NCBI RefSeq assembly: GCF_000143415.4
Contig: NW_003314325.1
Location: 866,978 to 930,977, forward strand
DNA from: Selaginella moellendorffii
Lineage: Eukaryota; Streptophyta; Lycopodiopsida; Selaginellales; Selaginellaceae
Direction of reading: 5' to 3'
Length of the DNA: 64,000 nucleotides
Position numbers and translations under genes: made by a program. Shown here in pieces: positions 10,119-22,400 of the stretch (position 1 is the stretch's first letter; each line of letters begins with the position of its first letter). Below the pieces are notes generated by a model. That model was not told the DNA's origin, ran no database searches, and saw only the letters and a program-made list of their open reading frames with translations.

Positions 10119-10387
10119 TTCTATACTAAGAGAGCCTATAGATCCAAACCAGGAGAGAAAGAATGAGAAAAACAAAGGCCAAGCTCCCGTAGATAAAGGC
10201 CGAGGAGCACAGACTCACACAAAAGCTGGCACAGACGTCAAAGGAATGCAAGTGTTGTGCACTGAGTGGCCAAGAGTTAACGTCGATAACCATGGTTCCG
10301 TTAGTGCATTGGATAAAACGATGTTAATGGGAATTAACATATTTTATCAGGAGAGAGAGATCTCGACTAATATATAGCGATCATTAG
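10119..10387. promoter_or_regulatory. Head-to-head 5' region, PSY copy B / PPR
   Basis: This 269-bp interval lies between two divergent start codons (10118 minus, 10388 plus). It is conserved at 34375-34650 with a few small indels. It must hold both 5' UTRs and at least the core promoters. I see no motif I would name with confidence. Confidence 0.5.
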
Positions 10388-11182
10388 ATGTTGGAAGCAT
10401 CGAGCAACATCGTGGGATCGCAGCAATCCTTCTTTGCGACGCTCCTGAGCCAGTCTGGAGGCTCTGGCGATCTCGATCAAACCCGGAAGATCCACTCCCG
10501 GATAGTGGACAGCGGCTACTCCAAAGACAAGTTTCTCCTCAATCTCATCATCCAGGCTTACGGAAAATGCGGCAGTGTCGGAGATGCGCACCGTGTCTTC
10601 TCCGCGATCGATCACCCCAATCTCTTCTCATGGAACATTATGATCCAAGCATATGCCCGAAACGGGCATCTAGATGAAGCGTGTAACCTCTTTGATCGAT
10701 CTCATTCCCCCGATCCAGTCGCATGGAATGAAATGATCACTGCCTATGCGAATCTTGGCGAGATGGAGGAAGTCAAACGATTGTTTGATCGAGTGCCAGA
10801 AAAGAGTGAAATCACCTGGACCGTGATGATAACAGCATATGCCAGAAACGGGCATCTGAACGAAGCCAGGACGGTGTTTGACGCAATGCCGATCGAGAAG
10901 AAAACCATAGTTTCGTGGACGGCAATGCTCCAGGGCTACACCCAAAACTCCCGGATCGATCAGGCCTTCGATTTCTTTCAGACGTTCCCGGCCCACAACG
11001 TGGTGTCCATCACCGCCATGGTGTCGGCGCTCGCGAGCCACGGCCGTGGCGACGAGGCCGAGATGCTGTTCTTATCCATGCCCGCGAGAAATTTTCTCTC
11101 CTGGACTGTGATGATCCAGGCCTACTCCAAGCAGCAGCGCATCGATCAAAGTCACCTACACGACGCTTCTTTCATGCTGTGA
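10388..11182 (+). pseudogene. Chimeric, truncated PPR gene
   Basis: Residues 1 to about 253 match the PPR protein at 34651-36402 almost exactly (MLEASSNIVGSQQSFFATLL onward, with repeats such as AWNEMITAYANLGEMEE). At about 11146 the sequence switches from that family to the one at 43305 (tcacctacacgacgcttctttc), and a stop follows in the new frame at 11182. The product would have about eight S-type repeats and no C-terminal part. It may be transcribed but is unlikely to be a normal PPR protein. It is divergent from the PSY-like gene at 9680-10118. Confidence 0.8.
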
Positions 11183-12557
11183 CGATCTGGGCGATGGAGA
11201 AGAGATCCATGCTTGTGTAGTGAGGGATGGGATCGAATGGGACGTTGCCATGTCCACTGCATTGGTGCGCTGCTACGGTCGCTGCGGAAATCCAGAGAAA
11301 GCAGTGGCTGTGTTTGAGAATTTCTCAGGGAATAAGGACGTAGGGCTGTGGACTGCGATGATCCTCTGCTTCGATCAGAACCAAAAGATCACGGAAGCCA
11401 TTCCGGGGGATGGAACAGCATGGTTTTCGAGCAAGCAGCTTTACATTGGTTGCTCTTCTCCAGGGATTGTCGAGCTCTTCAAAGTCTGGGTTTAGCACAG
11501 GCATGATAAACACGATCAGCTCGAGAGCCATGGAGTTTCTGTGTTCTACTGGAGGAGATGTTTCAACCAGGGACGATCTAGTTGTTGCTACAGCACTGGT
11601 GAAATGCTTTGGAAGTCACAGGAGAATCAATGAAGCTGAGGAGGTGTTTGAGAGATTTCGACTCTGTAGATTCGACTTGGTGCTCTGGAACGCCATGGTA
11701 TGGGCTTATGCCGAGACCAGCCATCCCGAAGAAGTTCTGTTCGTGCTGAAAAAGATGGATCTGGAAGGTGGTAAGGCTGATACGTTCACGTTCGCGACTG
11801 ATTTAACTGCGTGTGCTGCCAGTTGCGAGCATGCATTGCTACAAACGATCTTTCTTCACGATCGAGCGACCAGTTTGGGGCTTGGATCTGATCCAGTCGT
11901 GGTAGCAGCAGTTATCAACTCGTACTCCAAGTCCCCCAGAGGCTCGGGCTTGTGAGGAGCGCTTTCGAAGGACTAGCGACGGACAAACTAGATACAGTTG
12001 TGTGGAGCTCCATGAACATGGGATACGCACGATCAGGCCACATCCAAGACGCTCTGGAGATCTTCTCGAAGATGGATCATCCGGACAAGATCACAATCGC
12101 GCAGGTGCTGGATGCCTACGCGGATCTGGCATGCCTCAGCCAGTGCAAGGCCGCTCATCGGGATTTCGTGTCGCCAAACCAAGAGCTCGAGTCGGAGACA
12201 ATGGTGGCCAACGCTCTTGTACACATGTACGCGAAGTGTGGGAGCCTGGACGAGGCCAGGAGAGTTTTCGACAGAATGAGCTTGCAGTCCAGGAACATCG
12301 TCTTGTGGACTGCCATGATCTCGGCTTACGCCCAGCACGGCCGGAGCTCCAAGTCGATGGAGCTGTTCCAGAGGATGCAGCAGCAAGGAGTGGAGCCGAA
12401 TCAAGTGACTTTCATCAGTATCTTGAGCTCTTGCAGCCACTCGGGCTTGATCGATCAAGCAGCGTACTGTTTCTACAGCATGGAGCAAGATCACAGCTTG
12501 GTGGCGTCCCAGATTGAATTGCTTTTGAAACTGAATGGAATCAAAGCCGCTTTCTAA
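11183..12557 (+). pseudogene. PPR gene 3' part, frameshifted
   Basis: Successive + frames carry PPR repeats: ALVRCYGRCGNPEKAVAVFE (about 11258), ALVKCFGSHRRINEAEEVF (about 11590), VVWSSMNMGYARSGHIQDALEIF (about 12000), and ALVHMYAKCGSLDEARRVFD with LWTAMISAYAQHGRSSKSMELF (to 12557). The last 201-residue frame is clean but ends soon after the last repeat, without the usual E or DYW domain. The same ending occurs at 44678. Two breaks (near 11450 and 11950) make it a pseudogene unless unusual splicing joins it. Confidence 0.8.
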
Positions 12558-12628
12558 GGGGCAAGTCTTATGGTTTATATTCATACCATAGGTGATTCAT
12601 TTATTTCGTCGTTTATTTTTCCACCCAG

Positions 12629-15317
12629 TCAAGCACGAATGAAATCGTTTACCTGGACACTAATGGGGCTCCGTACATAATGGACGCCATCTGACCAAGT
12701 GATGGAGCCAAAAGCATAGTGTCCCACCGAACGAACTATTTTAGCAGCCTCAAACGTGATCTCATACAACAGTTTTGTCCCAGAGCTGTTGAAATGGAGA
12801 ATGTCTGGTTTGACTGTAACTTTGACGCTATGCGGCTCTTCCACAATTGCCCTGTAACTTGAGTATGGTGTTCCTACGTTTGTGACAACTCTTTTCACTG
12901 TTTTGGCTCCCACCAGGTTGGAGATTGTTATCGAGGGATAGTTCAGCTCAGTGGCTGCTAGAGTCTGAGACGAGCATTTGGAGTGTTCAATCTTGCAAAT
13001 GCTGCCCAGACTGCAGCAGAAGAGAGCATAGTCTTGAGGAGTGGTAACGTAAACAAGGCCTGGATCTGCTGCTTTGGTTGGATTGATGTGTCCGGCACCA
13101 TATCCGAAGGGGTTGGAATAACTTAGTGTGTAACTATCAGTTATTATATCCCTTGTGTTGTCCATGTTCCAAGCTGTAAGCGTGATACTTCAGGACAGAA
13201 CTTGCGAAACCCAAATACCTGTTGTCATAATTGCTGACTTGATTGCGGAGGGGCTCCAATCTGGATGTAAGGATTTAAGCAAAGCCGCGACACCGGAAAC
13301 GTGAGGACAGGACATGGACGTGCCACTCATCGCTCCAAAACTCTTTGCTGAGCTGCTTGAATGGCTTTTTGGAGGAATTGCAGCGATTATGTCAACGCCA
13401 GGAGCAATGATATCAGGCTGCAATGCCGGTGATATATCAGATGTTTGAATTTGAAAACCAAATGACTCACAAACCTTCAGAATATCAGGAGAAATTGGGT
13501 TTGGTCCCCTGGCTGAGAAGGTTGCAACAGCAGGGGCTGGTCCAATCCCGGTCACAGTTTCAGGTGGATGGATATAGATCGTTGACGATCTGCAATTGGA
13601 GGTAGCCAAGTTCAAATGATGAAGATAAACAAGATCGATCTGGCTTACTTCTCATGTGATCTGTGACCTAAGAGCTGAACACCGCATGCACTGGGAACTA
13701 CAAATATAGGGAGCGACAAGTTTCCTGTTATCGATATCAATCCGAATGTATCGGTGATTATAATTCCGGTGGCTCCAGCCTTTTCGATAGCATCTAGGTC
13801 CACGGGAAGCTCCGCGCTGGAAGCAAAGCAAAGGACATACTTCCCTCTCAGGGTGGTACCATTTAATCTCGCTTCTGTGCAATAGCTGCACAGAATTCAC
13901 CTCATCAGAGAGATACTAGTGTCCGAATGTATGCATACCCATCCTCCCCAGAGGCAATTCCATGCAATCCAACTTCAGAACCGGTCCGGTGCTGTGATGG
14001 CGTTGCCTGTCCAAAAACTTCAAAAATGAAGGTTCATACAGCCATTTTGCAAACCTGGCAAGAGGTAGCATTGTCGGGAAGAACGATCTTTGCATAGAAA
14101 CCCCGGTCAATAGTGCTTGCTCCCACACTCAGAATCCAGGGAGCAGTGTTCGTGATTGTGGACGGATATGGTCCCGAATTGCCACCACTTGCCACAACCA
14201 AAATCCCATTCTGGACTGCATGAAATGCGGCAATTGCAATGCCATCCGTGTTGTAGTCGTACGTATTGTCCACGCCTGCAGAAATGGACAGGATGTCGAC
14301 TCCGTCATGAATTGCGTAGTCGATTGCAGAAATAATGTCTGCTTCGAAGCTGCTACTCTCTTCATAGAGTTTGTACATTGCAAGCCTAGCCATTGGTGCT
14401 CCACCACGAGCTATTCCACTGCCAAATTCATCATCGCTGGCTCCATATACAAGCCTGCCTACAGCGGTCGACGATGTATGCGTGCCGTGAGAGTTTTTGT
14501 CCCTGGGTGATCTGTAGTCGTCCACGCTAGGATCCACACTTTGGTCGAAATATCGAGCTCCTATAAGTTTCCTGCATTCAACCGTTAAAACACATGAAAC
14601 GACTATACTTCCAAGTCACTCGGAGGTCCCAACAACGAACCTATTACAGTTTGAAGCCGTGAAGTTCTCGCCTATTTGACATATTCCCTTCCATCTTGTG
14701 GGAACTGCTGGCATTGATTTGTCATTGAAACTCTCAGCTTCAGGCCATACACCTGCAGAAAAGTTCCGAGATTTTGGTATCTGCTGCACACTAGAATGTG
14801 AAACTTTAACAAACACCTGAATCCACAACCCCAACAATTACGTCCACTCCGAAGCCAGATTCTTGCAAAATGCCTTTGGGCTTCATGACATCCAATCCAA
14901 GGAAGTCCCAGCTGTGAGTTGTATGCAGCTTCATCTTTTTGCTGCGGAACACAGACACAACTCCAGGCATCTCTGTTACAGAAGTATTAGCCTGAAAACT
15001 GAGAGCACAGCCACTTACTGGACAAAGCTTTTGCATGCCCTGGATTCATATCTGCTGCGAAACCGCTGAATCCATGCCGGTAGCTGTACAAAATAGCACG
15101 TTTTGCCAAATCTTCACTTCCCAACACACTGGCCAGCGTTTCGTGATGGGATTTCGTTACCAGTTCGTGGTCTTCAACGGTTTTCTTCCCCATGTAGACT
15201 ATATAAACCTACGATGGCACCAGTTACCGACCGCTGTAGACTCAATAAAATACTTACCTCTCCCATCAAGCACTGGATTTGAGCCAGAAGAATAAGAAAA
15301 GCGATTAGTGGTGCCAT
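12629..15317 (-). CDS. Subtilisin-like serine protease (subtilase), copy 1, intact
   Basis: Ten exons on the minus strand: 15317-15258, 15208-15019, 14972-14817, 14752-14641, 14571-14055, 14006-13939, 13885-13649, 13589-13475, 13417-13219 and 13173-12629. Together they give 2199 nt, 732 residues, with 44-69 bp GT-AG introns. Order: signal peptide (1-20), inhibitor I9 prodomain (GFSGFAAD), S8 catalytic domain, PA-like insert and fibronectin-III-like tail. The triad is Asp134 (VVDSG), His201 (NSHGTHTSS) and Ser519 ([12 protein letters not shown]), with oxyanion Asn304 (SGGNSGP). Length fits plant SBTs (about 740-770). It acts in the secretory pathway or apoplast; some SBTs process peptide hormones. 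The two other copies carry a frameshift in exon 7, where this one reads through. Confidence 0.9.
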
Positions 15318-16458
15318 TCTTCAGGAGTGCAATGCAATGGAAAATCCCTAGCTGCTTTCCGAGCATACCCGGGGGTTGATATAGAGGCCACACCAGTCAG
15401 CATTCTGACCAGATGTATTGTGTGGGCCTTCAGGCACTCGAATTTTCTTTAGTTGCGATGTTGATCCGGCTGGCCCATCCGACCACTAGTAGTGGAGCCG
15501 CAAACAGCCAATGGGGTTGTCTGTACTGCTGCCACTTGCCCCACCAGTTCATTGCAGCAGAACTTTGATTGCAGGACCGAACAGAGACAATGCACAGTAC
15601 TCATTGCAGGTGAAAAACAAATTCGAGAAGCACATTAGGCTTCGTCCATTGATGATCCTGCATGTAAAAACATTCTCTCTACAAAGAAAGTCGATGAACA
15701 AGCCGTTCCTGTTCAAAGCTGCGTAAGCTCCTAGTGCGGATAGGAGAATCTGTGTCAATGCAACCACCCTGGAGCCTTTACTTTTGAGATACTTGCGGTG
15801 ATTACATCCAAATGTATGCAAGCCTGAAGTGGTGAATCTGCTGTCGATGAGGTGGTATGTGGCACTGGCTTTAAACTTAATGTGGTACTGGTATGCTGAT
15901 GCGAGAGTGACGCCTAGAAATTCAACCAAACCCAAAACAAACAGACCTTTACAATTCAATTTCCAAGGTTCTAAAAAAGACAGCTCTAAGACAAATAATG
16001 CTGCTGCCAAGCAGGCCAGGATTTCAAGTTGTTAAAGTTGCATCTTCACATCAAATGCCCGTTTAACTATCACTTAGTCAGATATCGTCGTTGGGAGCAC
16101 TCTGACAAAATGCAGCCACATAGCTCTTTTGAGATTTTAGGTGAAGTATTAAAAAAAATTCAAAAAACTATTACTTGCAGATGACGTTTAATCAAAGACC
16201 ACAATGAAGTTGGCCACGCCCAGGGCCAGCGGCCCATTTGGAGGAGCACAATTAACTCGCGCCCGAATTTCACCTCTTTATACTGCTCCAGCATGTGGGC
16301 TCAATCCACCTGAAAACTAACCTGAAACAAAATGAAAGCAACAAACACGCGTTGACTGAAGAGGATTCTTTGTATCATGGAGATTTGTTTGACCAGTCAC
16401 ACATTTTAAGAGCGGCATGTAACGGAGGAAAACGGGTTAGCGATAATGTAGTTGGCTT
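15318..16458 (-). other. Unidentified ORF (15549-16010) between subtilase and kinase
   Basis: The stretch upstream of the subtilase holds a 153-residue minus ORF with several hydrophobic segments (KGLFVLGLVEFLGVTLASAY; ILLSALGAYAALNRNGLF). Parts recur at 47606-47760 and 58219-58560, always between subtilase and kinase sequences. It might be the end of a multi-pass membrane protein, but I cannot name a family. The rest, to 16458, is spacer shared with 48100-48590 and 57620-58200. Confidence 0.35.
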
Positions 16459-17300
16459 TCACTCACGCTGCTCGAACTTTCTTAAGTTGCTACTAAAACC
16501 AGGAGCACTCCTCTTCACTCCACAGCGCCTCCTGTGAATCGTCTTCTTGATCTTACTGCTGCCATACTCCACGATCCAGGGATGATCCAGCACACCATCC
16601 AGCATCAACCTCTCGCTCGGCTCCACAGCCAGCATCCCGCAGATGAAATCCTCCACCTCGTCTGAGAGAGGACAACCATCCGGGAATTCCCCGGCTCGCA
16701 ACAACTCGATCTCCCTGGATTGCTTGTAGCCTCTCAGCAACTCCCACATGTCGATGGCTGTAGTGTAAAAGCTCTGCAACCTTGAGTCACCATGACCACT
16801 CTTACAGCTCGTCGTCCCCGGGGCCATATACTTCCCGGTTCCACAGTACTGCGACATCTCCTTGGGGTCGTCCGTGGCCACTCCAAAGTCTCCATCGTGC
16901 ACGGCAAGAGCGTCCAGCTTGACAAAGATGTTCTTCGGCTTGAGATTCCGGTGGACGATGCCGCTGGTATGTATCCCCTTGAGCGCCTCCGCTAGACGCT
17001 GGATGGTCTTGGCGGCCACCTTCTCGCCCAGCGGCCCTCCCTTGATCAATCGATGCCACAGACTAGGGCCGCACAGCTCCATCATCATGGTCCCGTAGCA
17101 AGCCCCGCCGCTCCTCTCCCTCACGAAGCCCGCCAAGAAGACCACTCCATCCCGGCATAGCTCGTGGCACCCTTGAGCACGAAAGCCTGGCCCTGGCGCC
17201 CCAGCCTCTGGCCCCTCGTGTAGATCGTGAGGAGCTCGGCACAATCGTCGTCCTCGAACTCACCGTCTTCGCGCACCATCGTCCTCTCGCGCAATGATAT
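16459..17300 (-). pseudogene. Protein-kinase-like gene, copy 1 (broken; HRN catalytic loop)
   Basis: The minus strand encodes a Ser/Thr kinase fold: MMMELCGPSLWHRLIKGG, HTSGIVHRNLKPKNIFVKLD, GDFGVATDDPKEMSQYCGTGKYMAPG, then MLDGVLDHPWIVEY and a basic tail. The catalytic loop has Asn where active kinases have Asp (HRN, not HRD). The APE Glu is Gly here. A frameshift near 17150-17240 separates the N-terminal lobe (MVREDGEFEDDDCAELL), and an in-frame deletion removes the helix after the activation segment (AIDMWELLRGYKQ). Related copies are at 48596 and 56615. Closest in style to CDPK/PEPC-kinase-like proteins, which is only an impression. Confidence 0.8.
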
Positions 17301-18600
17301 GAGTAGAAACCCTAGCTTCACATAACGACTATATGTCGACGGCTGGGATGGCGTTTTGCCGACGGCTGAGATGTGATCGGCGATCAACGGTGCCGATGTG
17401 CCTAACCGTGAATATTTTTGGTCACCTTCTTGGACAGGCAAGACAGCGTAGTTGTAAGTTGAGCTCACTTCCAAACTTTTCTATATAAGCCTCCACAATC
17501 TTTTGATCTCGCATTTGTCAAGAGGATTTGGAAGCACAGGACCCAGAACCGGAGGCTTGTCGAGCTGGGCAAGCTACAAGGTTTTCTTCCTCTACAAAGC
17601 TCTCATGTTCTTCGCAAGGATTCACCTTGCGAGCTTTGTTCCAGGATTAAAAATGCGGATAAACAACTTGCAATCAACCTGTGACAGGAAACTGGAGGAG
17701 CTCAGGTTCCTTCTCAAGTTTCTCACACAAAGGCACGTTTTCAAGCCTTCACTCCTCGATCTAACACGTGCAAAGGGGATGATCCACTAGGAAGAACTTT
17801 GACGTGTTTGCCGGGGAGGTCGGGGAACTTGCAAAAAGTTGGTCCGGCGGCTGAACACGCAAAAAGCTCAGAATATAACTAGCCTCGGGAAAGAATCACC
17901 CAAGTCAAGCAAATGGCAATCCAGCCTCAACAACTTGGCGGAAGAAAGGATTCTGTCCTCGTACTAGGCTTTTGAAAATTTCTAAGCAGGGGCATTGCGA
18001 TCGACGGGCTCTTGTGTGGAGAAGTGGCAGATCCAGTGCCCTCGAAGCAGGCAAACTCCATGGCCGCAGGGTCTGCAATCTTTTGGTGGAGCGCGCAAGA
18101 ACGTCTTCTCTTGATCACGGCCTATGCTAGCAGAAAAGAGGGGTGGAGGGAGTGAGCGAAGCAAGGACACTTAAGGTGGCGTTCCTCAGGCTGGCGAGGT
18201 CTTGCTGCAGGGCAACCCTGTTCAGGCGCTCCTTGAGGAGTGTGGCCTGAGCAGAGATCTGCAGATTGCCACAGAGATTCTAAGGAATCGAAGCTCTGCT
18301 GGCTGGAGAAGTTTTTAAGAAACAGAAAAATCTGGTGACGACAGTGCGAGATACACGAGCACCTACACGACGCTTTGCTGTGACGATCTGGGCGATGGAG
18401 AAGAGATCCACGCTTGTGTCGTGAGGGCTGGGATCGAATGGAACGTTGCCATGTCCACTTCATTGGGGCGCTTTCTGCTCAGTGGACTCGTGCACCTTAA
18501 AACTCCCAAGCTTTAAAATCTTAGCTACGGCGTAGCTCTTCAATGCCACAGCACTGTATGTGTACAGATCTTTAATATGTTCGAATGTCTTAGAAGCAAT
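17301..18600 (+). pseudogene. Spacer with PPR scraps
   Basis: From about 17980 to 18480 the + strand has fragments of a PPR gene in several frames, including a stretch around RSTGSLVWRSGRSSALEAGKLHGR and a LQIATEILR-like piece near 18265. The last part (18340-18560) closely matches 56040-56290. The open frame 17503-17790 has no recognisable domain. Confidence 0.55.
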
Positions 18601-19281
18601 ACTTTCGTCTTGCAACTGTGGATGGAATGTTGTTCTTGTTGGCAGTCATGGAAGGATGTCTCAAGGAAACCTGTTCTATGTTGATTCCAACACAACTGTT
18701 AAACAAACTTAAAAAGAAAGTGTTAGGAATGAGCTCCTCACCGTGGCAGTGTTGTGCACAGGCATGCAATCAAGGTTTCTGCACTGTTTCATGCCTTACA
18801 GATTCGATTAAAGCCAGCATTTTATTTGGGTTTGTTCCTGACTGGTAAGACTGTGCAAACAAGAGTGGCATACCAATTACATACCGGAAGAAGCTAATGG
18901 AGCAGCTGACACCAAATGCAATTGGATCCACATTCTCCTCCCACCACCCCACCTGATGGCTGTCATTAGGATCGACAGTTTGCTGGAAGCATGGCTTACT
19001 CAATGGACAAAGTGTACATAATGAATGTCTTTAAGAGGTCCATTTAGAAGTCTATTCACCACCATGCCATAACTTGCCACCTGGAGTGGTCATTTGTCAC
19101 CAAGCAGGAAGATGGGACACATGGAGTGTTAATGTCATGCAAAGAAAGCTGCCACCCAGAGCTTACTCAGAGCAATTTGTTGTTGATGATGGCTCTTCAC
19201 CCATCACTAGTGCCTGCTTTAAAGGTGTTATGGCTAGATAGTGGTGGTTTGTTTCATATGACTCCTTTGAGATCTATGTTT
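18601..19281. other. Spacer with old Copia scrap, insertion target
   Basis: No intact gene. Near 19210-19275 the + strand reads LWLDSGGLFHMTPLRSMF, the protease-region signature of a Copia polyprotein unrelated to the young element next to it. The young Copia element has therefore inserted into an older decayed one. Confidence 0.5.
19277..19281. repeat. Target-site duplication (left), TGTTT
   Basis: The five bases TGTTT before the left LTR are repeated directly after the right LTR (24142-24146). Confidence 0.9.
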
Positions 19282-19400
19282 TGAAACGAATCGACTCAAC
19301 TAGAGATTGAATTGATAACACGCTGTTATAATCTATCTCAGTCTAACTGTCGCGACCGTTGACTCTTCAGCTTGTTGGCATATTCCCCTGAATATTAACA
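19282..19400 (-). repeat. Copia 3' LTR
   Basis: 119 bp, TG...CA, no differences seen by eye from the copy at 24023-24141. Confidence 0.95.
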
Positions 19401-19411
19401 CTCCCACTCAA
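19401..19411 (-). other. Polypurine tract
   Basis: The minus strand reads TTGAGTGGGAG directly before the 3' LTR, the expected place and composition for the plus-strand primer. Confidence 0.7.
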
Positions 19412-19430
19412 GCTGAACGTCGACGTTGCG

Positions 19431-22400
19431 TCAGTTCTTTGGCTGCACTCTAAGTGCCTGTGCATGCTGCTGGAACAGAGCTGGAGCAAGAGCTTTGGTG
19501 AAGATATCCGCCACCATCTCCTTGGTAGTGCAGTAGACCAGCTCCACAGTCTGCAGAGCAACCTGTTCACGTATAAAATGGAACTGAACCTGAATGTGCT
19601 TGGTCCTGCGATGGAACTTCGGATTTTTCGCCAATGCTATGGCTCCTTGATTATCGCAGAAGAGCTTCGTCGCTTCCTCCTGCTTATAGCTGAGCCCGTC
19701 CAGCAAAGTTCTCAGCCAAATGCACTCCTTGGCTGCTTGAGTGATGCCGATATACTCTGCCTCAATGCTTGACAATGCTATGACTGGCTGTTGCTGGCTG
19801 TTCCATGTAACCGCTGCACTGCCCAGAGTAAAAAAATAACCTGAAGTTGATCGCTGCTGATCCACTTCGCTAGCCCAATCTGCATCTGAGTATCCCTGAA
19901 GCAGCAGCCACGAGTGCTTTGTCTGGCGCTCATAGCTTAGCACAAACTCGCTGGTGCTCTTCAGGTACCGGAAAATCCACTTAACGGCTTGCCAATGCTG
20001 GAAGCCGGGGTTGGCCAAGAACTGGGACACTACTCCCACTGAGTAGGCAATGTCCGGACGAGTACACACCATCAGGTAGACCAGGCTGCCCACCATCTGA
20101 CGGTATGGAATCCGATCCATCGCTCGCTTGTCACCTTCTGTGGCCGGAGACATCTCCTGACTAAGATGCAATCCCACCTCCATTGGTGTTGACGCCGCAC
20201 TGACGTCCTGAAGCTTGAACTTCTCGAGCAGCTCGTCAATGTACTTCTTTTGTGACATCTGAAGCACACTCCTCCCCCTGTCACGGAAGATCTCAATGCC
20301 GAGGCAGTACTTGACTGGTCCAAGGTCCACCATCTTGAATTTGGAGCTCAGGTCCTGCTTCAGCTGCTGAATCAGCCGCTTGCTCTTGCTGAGCAGCAGA
20401 CAATCATCCACATAAAGGGCTAGGATGATGAGCTTGCCTCCCACTTGCTTCTGGTACACGTTGGTGTCTGCTGACATGCTGGTGAAGCCAAGTGACAGCA
20501 GAAACGAGTTCATCTTTGAGAACCACGCTCGGGGTGACTGCTTCAACCCGTAAAGGGCCTTTTTAAGACGACACACAAGGTGCTCCTGGCCTGGCTTGAC
20601 AAAGCCTGCCGGCTGCTCGATATAGACCTCCTCATCAAGGTCACCGTTGAGGAATGCTGTGGTTACGTCCATGTGCTCCACCTCCATATCCTCCTGAGCA
20701 GCTAAATTGAGCAGCAGTCGGATAGAGGTGAGCTTCACCACTGGTGAAAAAGTCTCGTAAAAATCCACACCTTCGACCTGAGAAAATCCGCGAGCTACAA
20801 ATCGGACTTTGTGTCGAGTGCTGCCATCCGGAGTCGTCTTCACTCGCAGGAGGAACTTGGTTTTGATTACCTTCCGCCCTAGTGGGAGCTTCACTAAGTC
20901 CCACGTCTGGTTCGCCATCAACGCATCGTATTCCACCTGACGAGCGGCTTCCCACTTGGATGCGTCTGGACCAGCTAAGGCTTCCTCCAAGGTCTGAGGC
21001 ACCAAAGCATCTCTGCCTTGGCTGAAGAGTAGCATGAACGTTGACCCTTCCTGTTCTGCACCTGCCTCCTCGCTGGAAGCAAAGTAAAACGACTCACCAG
21101 AGCCTGAGGGAGCTTGAGGAGCCGATGCTGCTCTTTCTCTCACTGCCTTAGCCTCTGCTCTGGACTCACGCTTGGCAACAGCAAGATCACGCTGCTCCTG
21201 GTACTGGTGCCCTGCCTCTGTGAGCTTTGTTACTCGAGTGGATTGACGTAACGGTGGAGCTGAAACGGCAACCTCTCTGCCATCTGAAGCCTGCTGATCA
21301 AGACCCACTGCCTGATCACTCGCTTGAGAGCTCCCCCCCTGATCGGCCTGACTCCCACCCGCTGGTGAGATCGGATTACCGCCACCTGCAGCTGGAGGCT
21401 CACTAACTCCAGCTCCGATTGCTGAACCTGGCCCCAGATCACGCTGGCTCCCACCGGCTCCATGCCCTGTGGCTGAACCCTGCGTACCTGGCTGGCGTCC
21501 GCTCCTCGTTCTCCCATAACTCGCTGCCCTAACTTCTTCATCCGAGTTATCCGAGTCCGAGGTAACCTCGGGCGATACCAAAGTTGGCGGTGGTGGGAGG
21601 GCCCGAGTGCCGTAAGTTCTGGTCTCATCGAAGATGACATCTCTGGCCACGATCAACTTCTGAGTCTCCAGGTTGAACAACTTGTAGCCTTTCATTTGTT
21701 CGGAGTAGCCGACGAGAACACACTTCTGACTGGTTCTTTCAAGCTTGCTGCGATGATGTCGCTTTACATGAGCGTAGCAGACACTCCCGAACACTCGCAG
21801 ATGGCTGATGTCTGGTTTACTCCCATACCAAGCTTGATAGGGAGTTTGACCCGAAACTGCAACAGTGAGCTGTCTGTTCCTTAGATAACCGGCGGTCTCC
21901 ATCGCCTCACACCAAAAAAACTTTGGAAGGCCTGAGTCTTCCAGTAGGGTTCTTGCTACATCTTGCAGCGTCCTGTTCATCCTCTCTGCTACACCGTTTT
22001 GCTGCTGAGTGTCTGGGATGGAGAATTGACGTTGTATTCCAGCTGAACTACAAAACTCATCAAATTCTCTCGACACAAACTCGCCACCGCCATCGCTCCT
22101 GAATGCCTTGATCAGCTTTCCTGTCTGGAGCTCCACCTGAGCTTTGTAGTCCTTGAACTTCTGGAACACCTCTGATTTCTTCCTCAGGAACTTGATGGCC
22201 ACGATGCGAGAAAAATCGTCCACGAACGTGACAAAGTACTGTTTCCCGTCTCTGGACATATTCGGCATCGTGCCAACATCAGAGTGAACCAAGTCCAGGA
22301 TTCCCTTAGCTCGGTTAGTGGATGCAGTTGGATGAGGGAGCTTGTGAGCTTTACCCAGTGCACACGGCTCGCAAAACGAGCTGCCACCTGCTGGAGGAGT

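Noticed and set aside
12629-15317. Subtilase as the processing enzyme for the nearby PSY-like peptides
   Set aside because: Some plant subtilases process peptide hormones, but here the two belong to different duplication blocks that meet only at one chimeric junction. Proximity alone does not support it.
15549-16010. Calling the unidentified ORF a DUF1218 membrane protein
   Set aside because: Hydrophobic pattern only; I could not match any conserved DUF1218 residues, so I left it unnamed.
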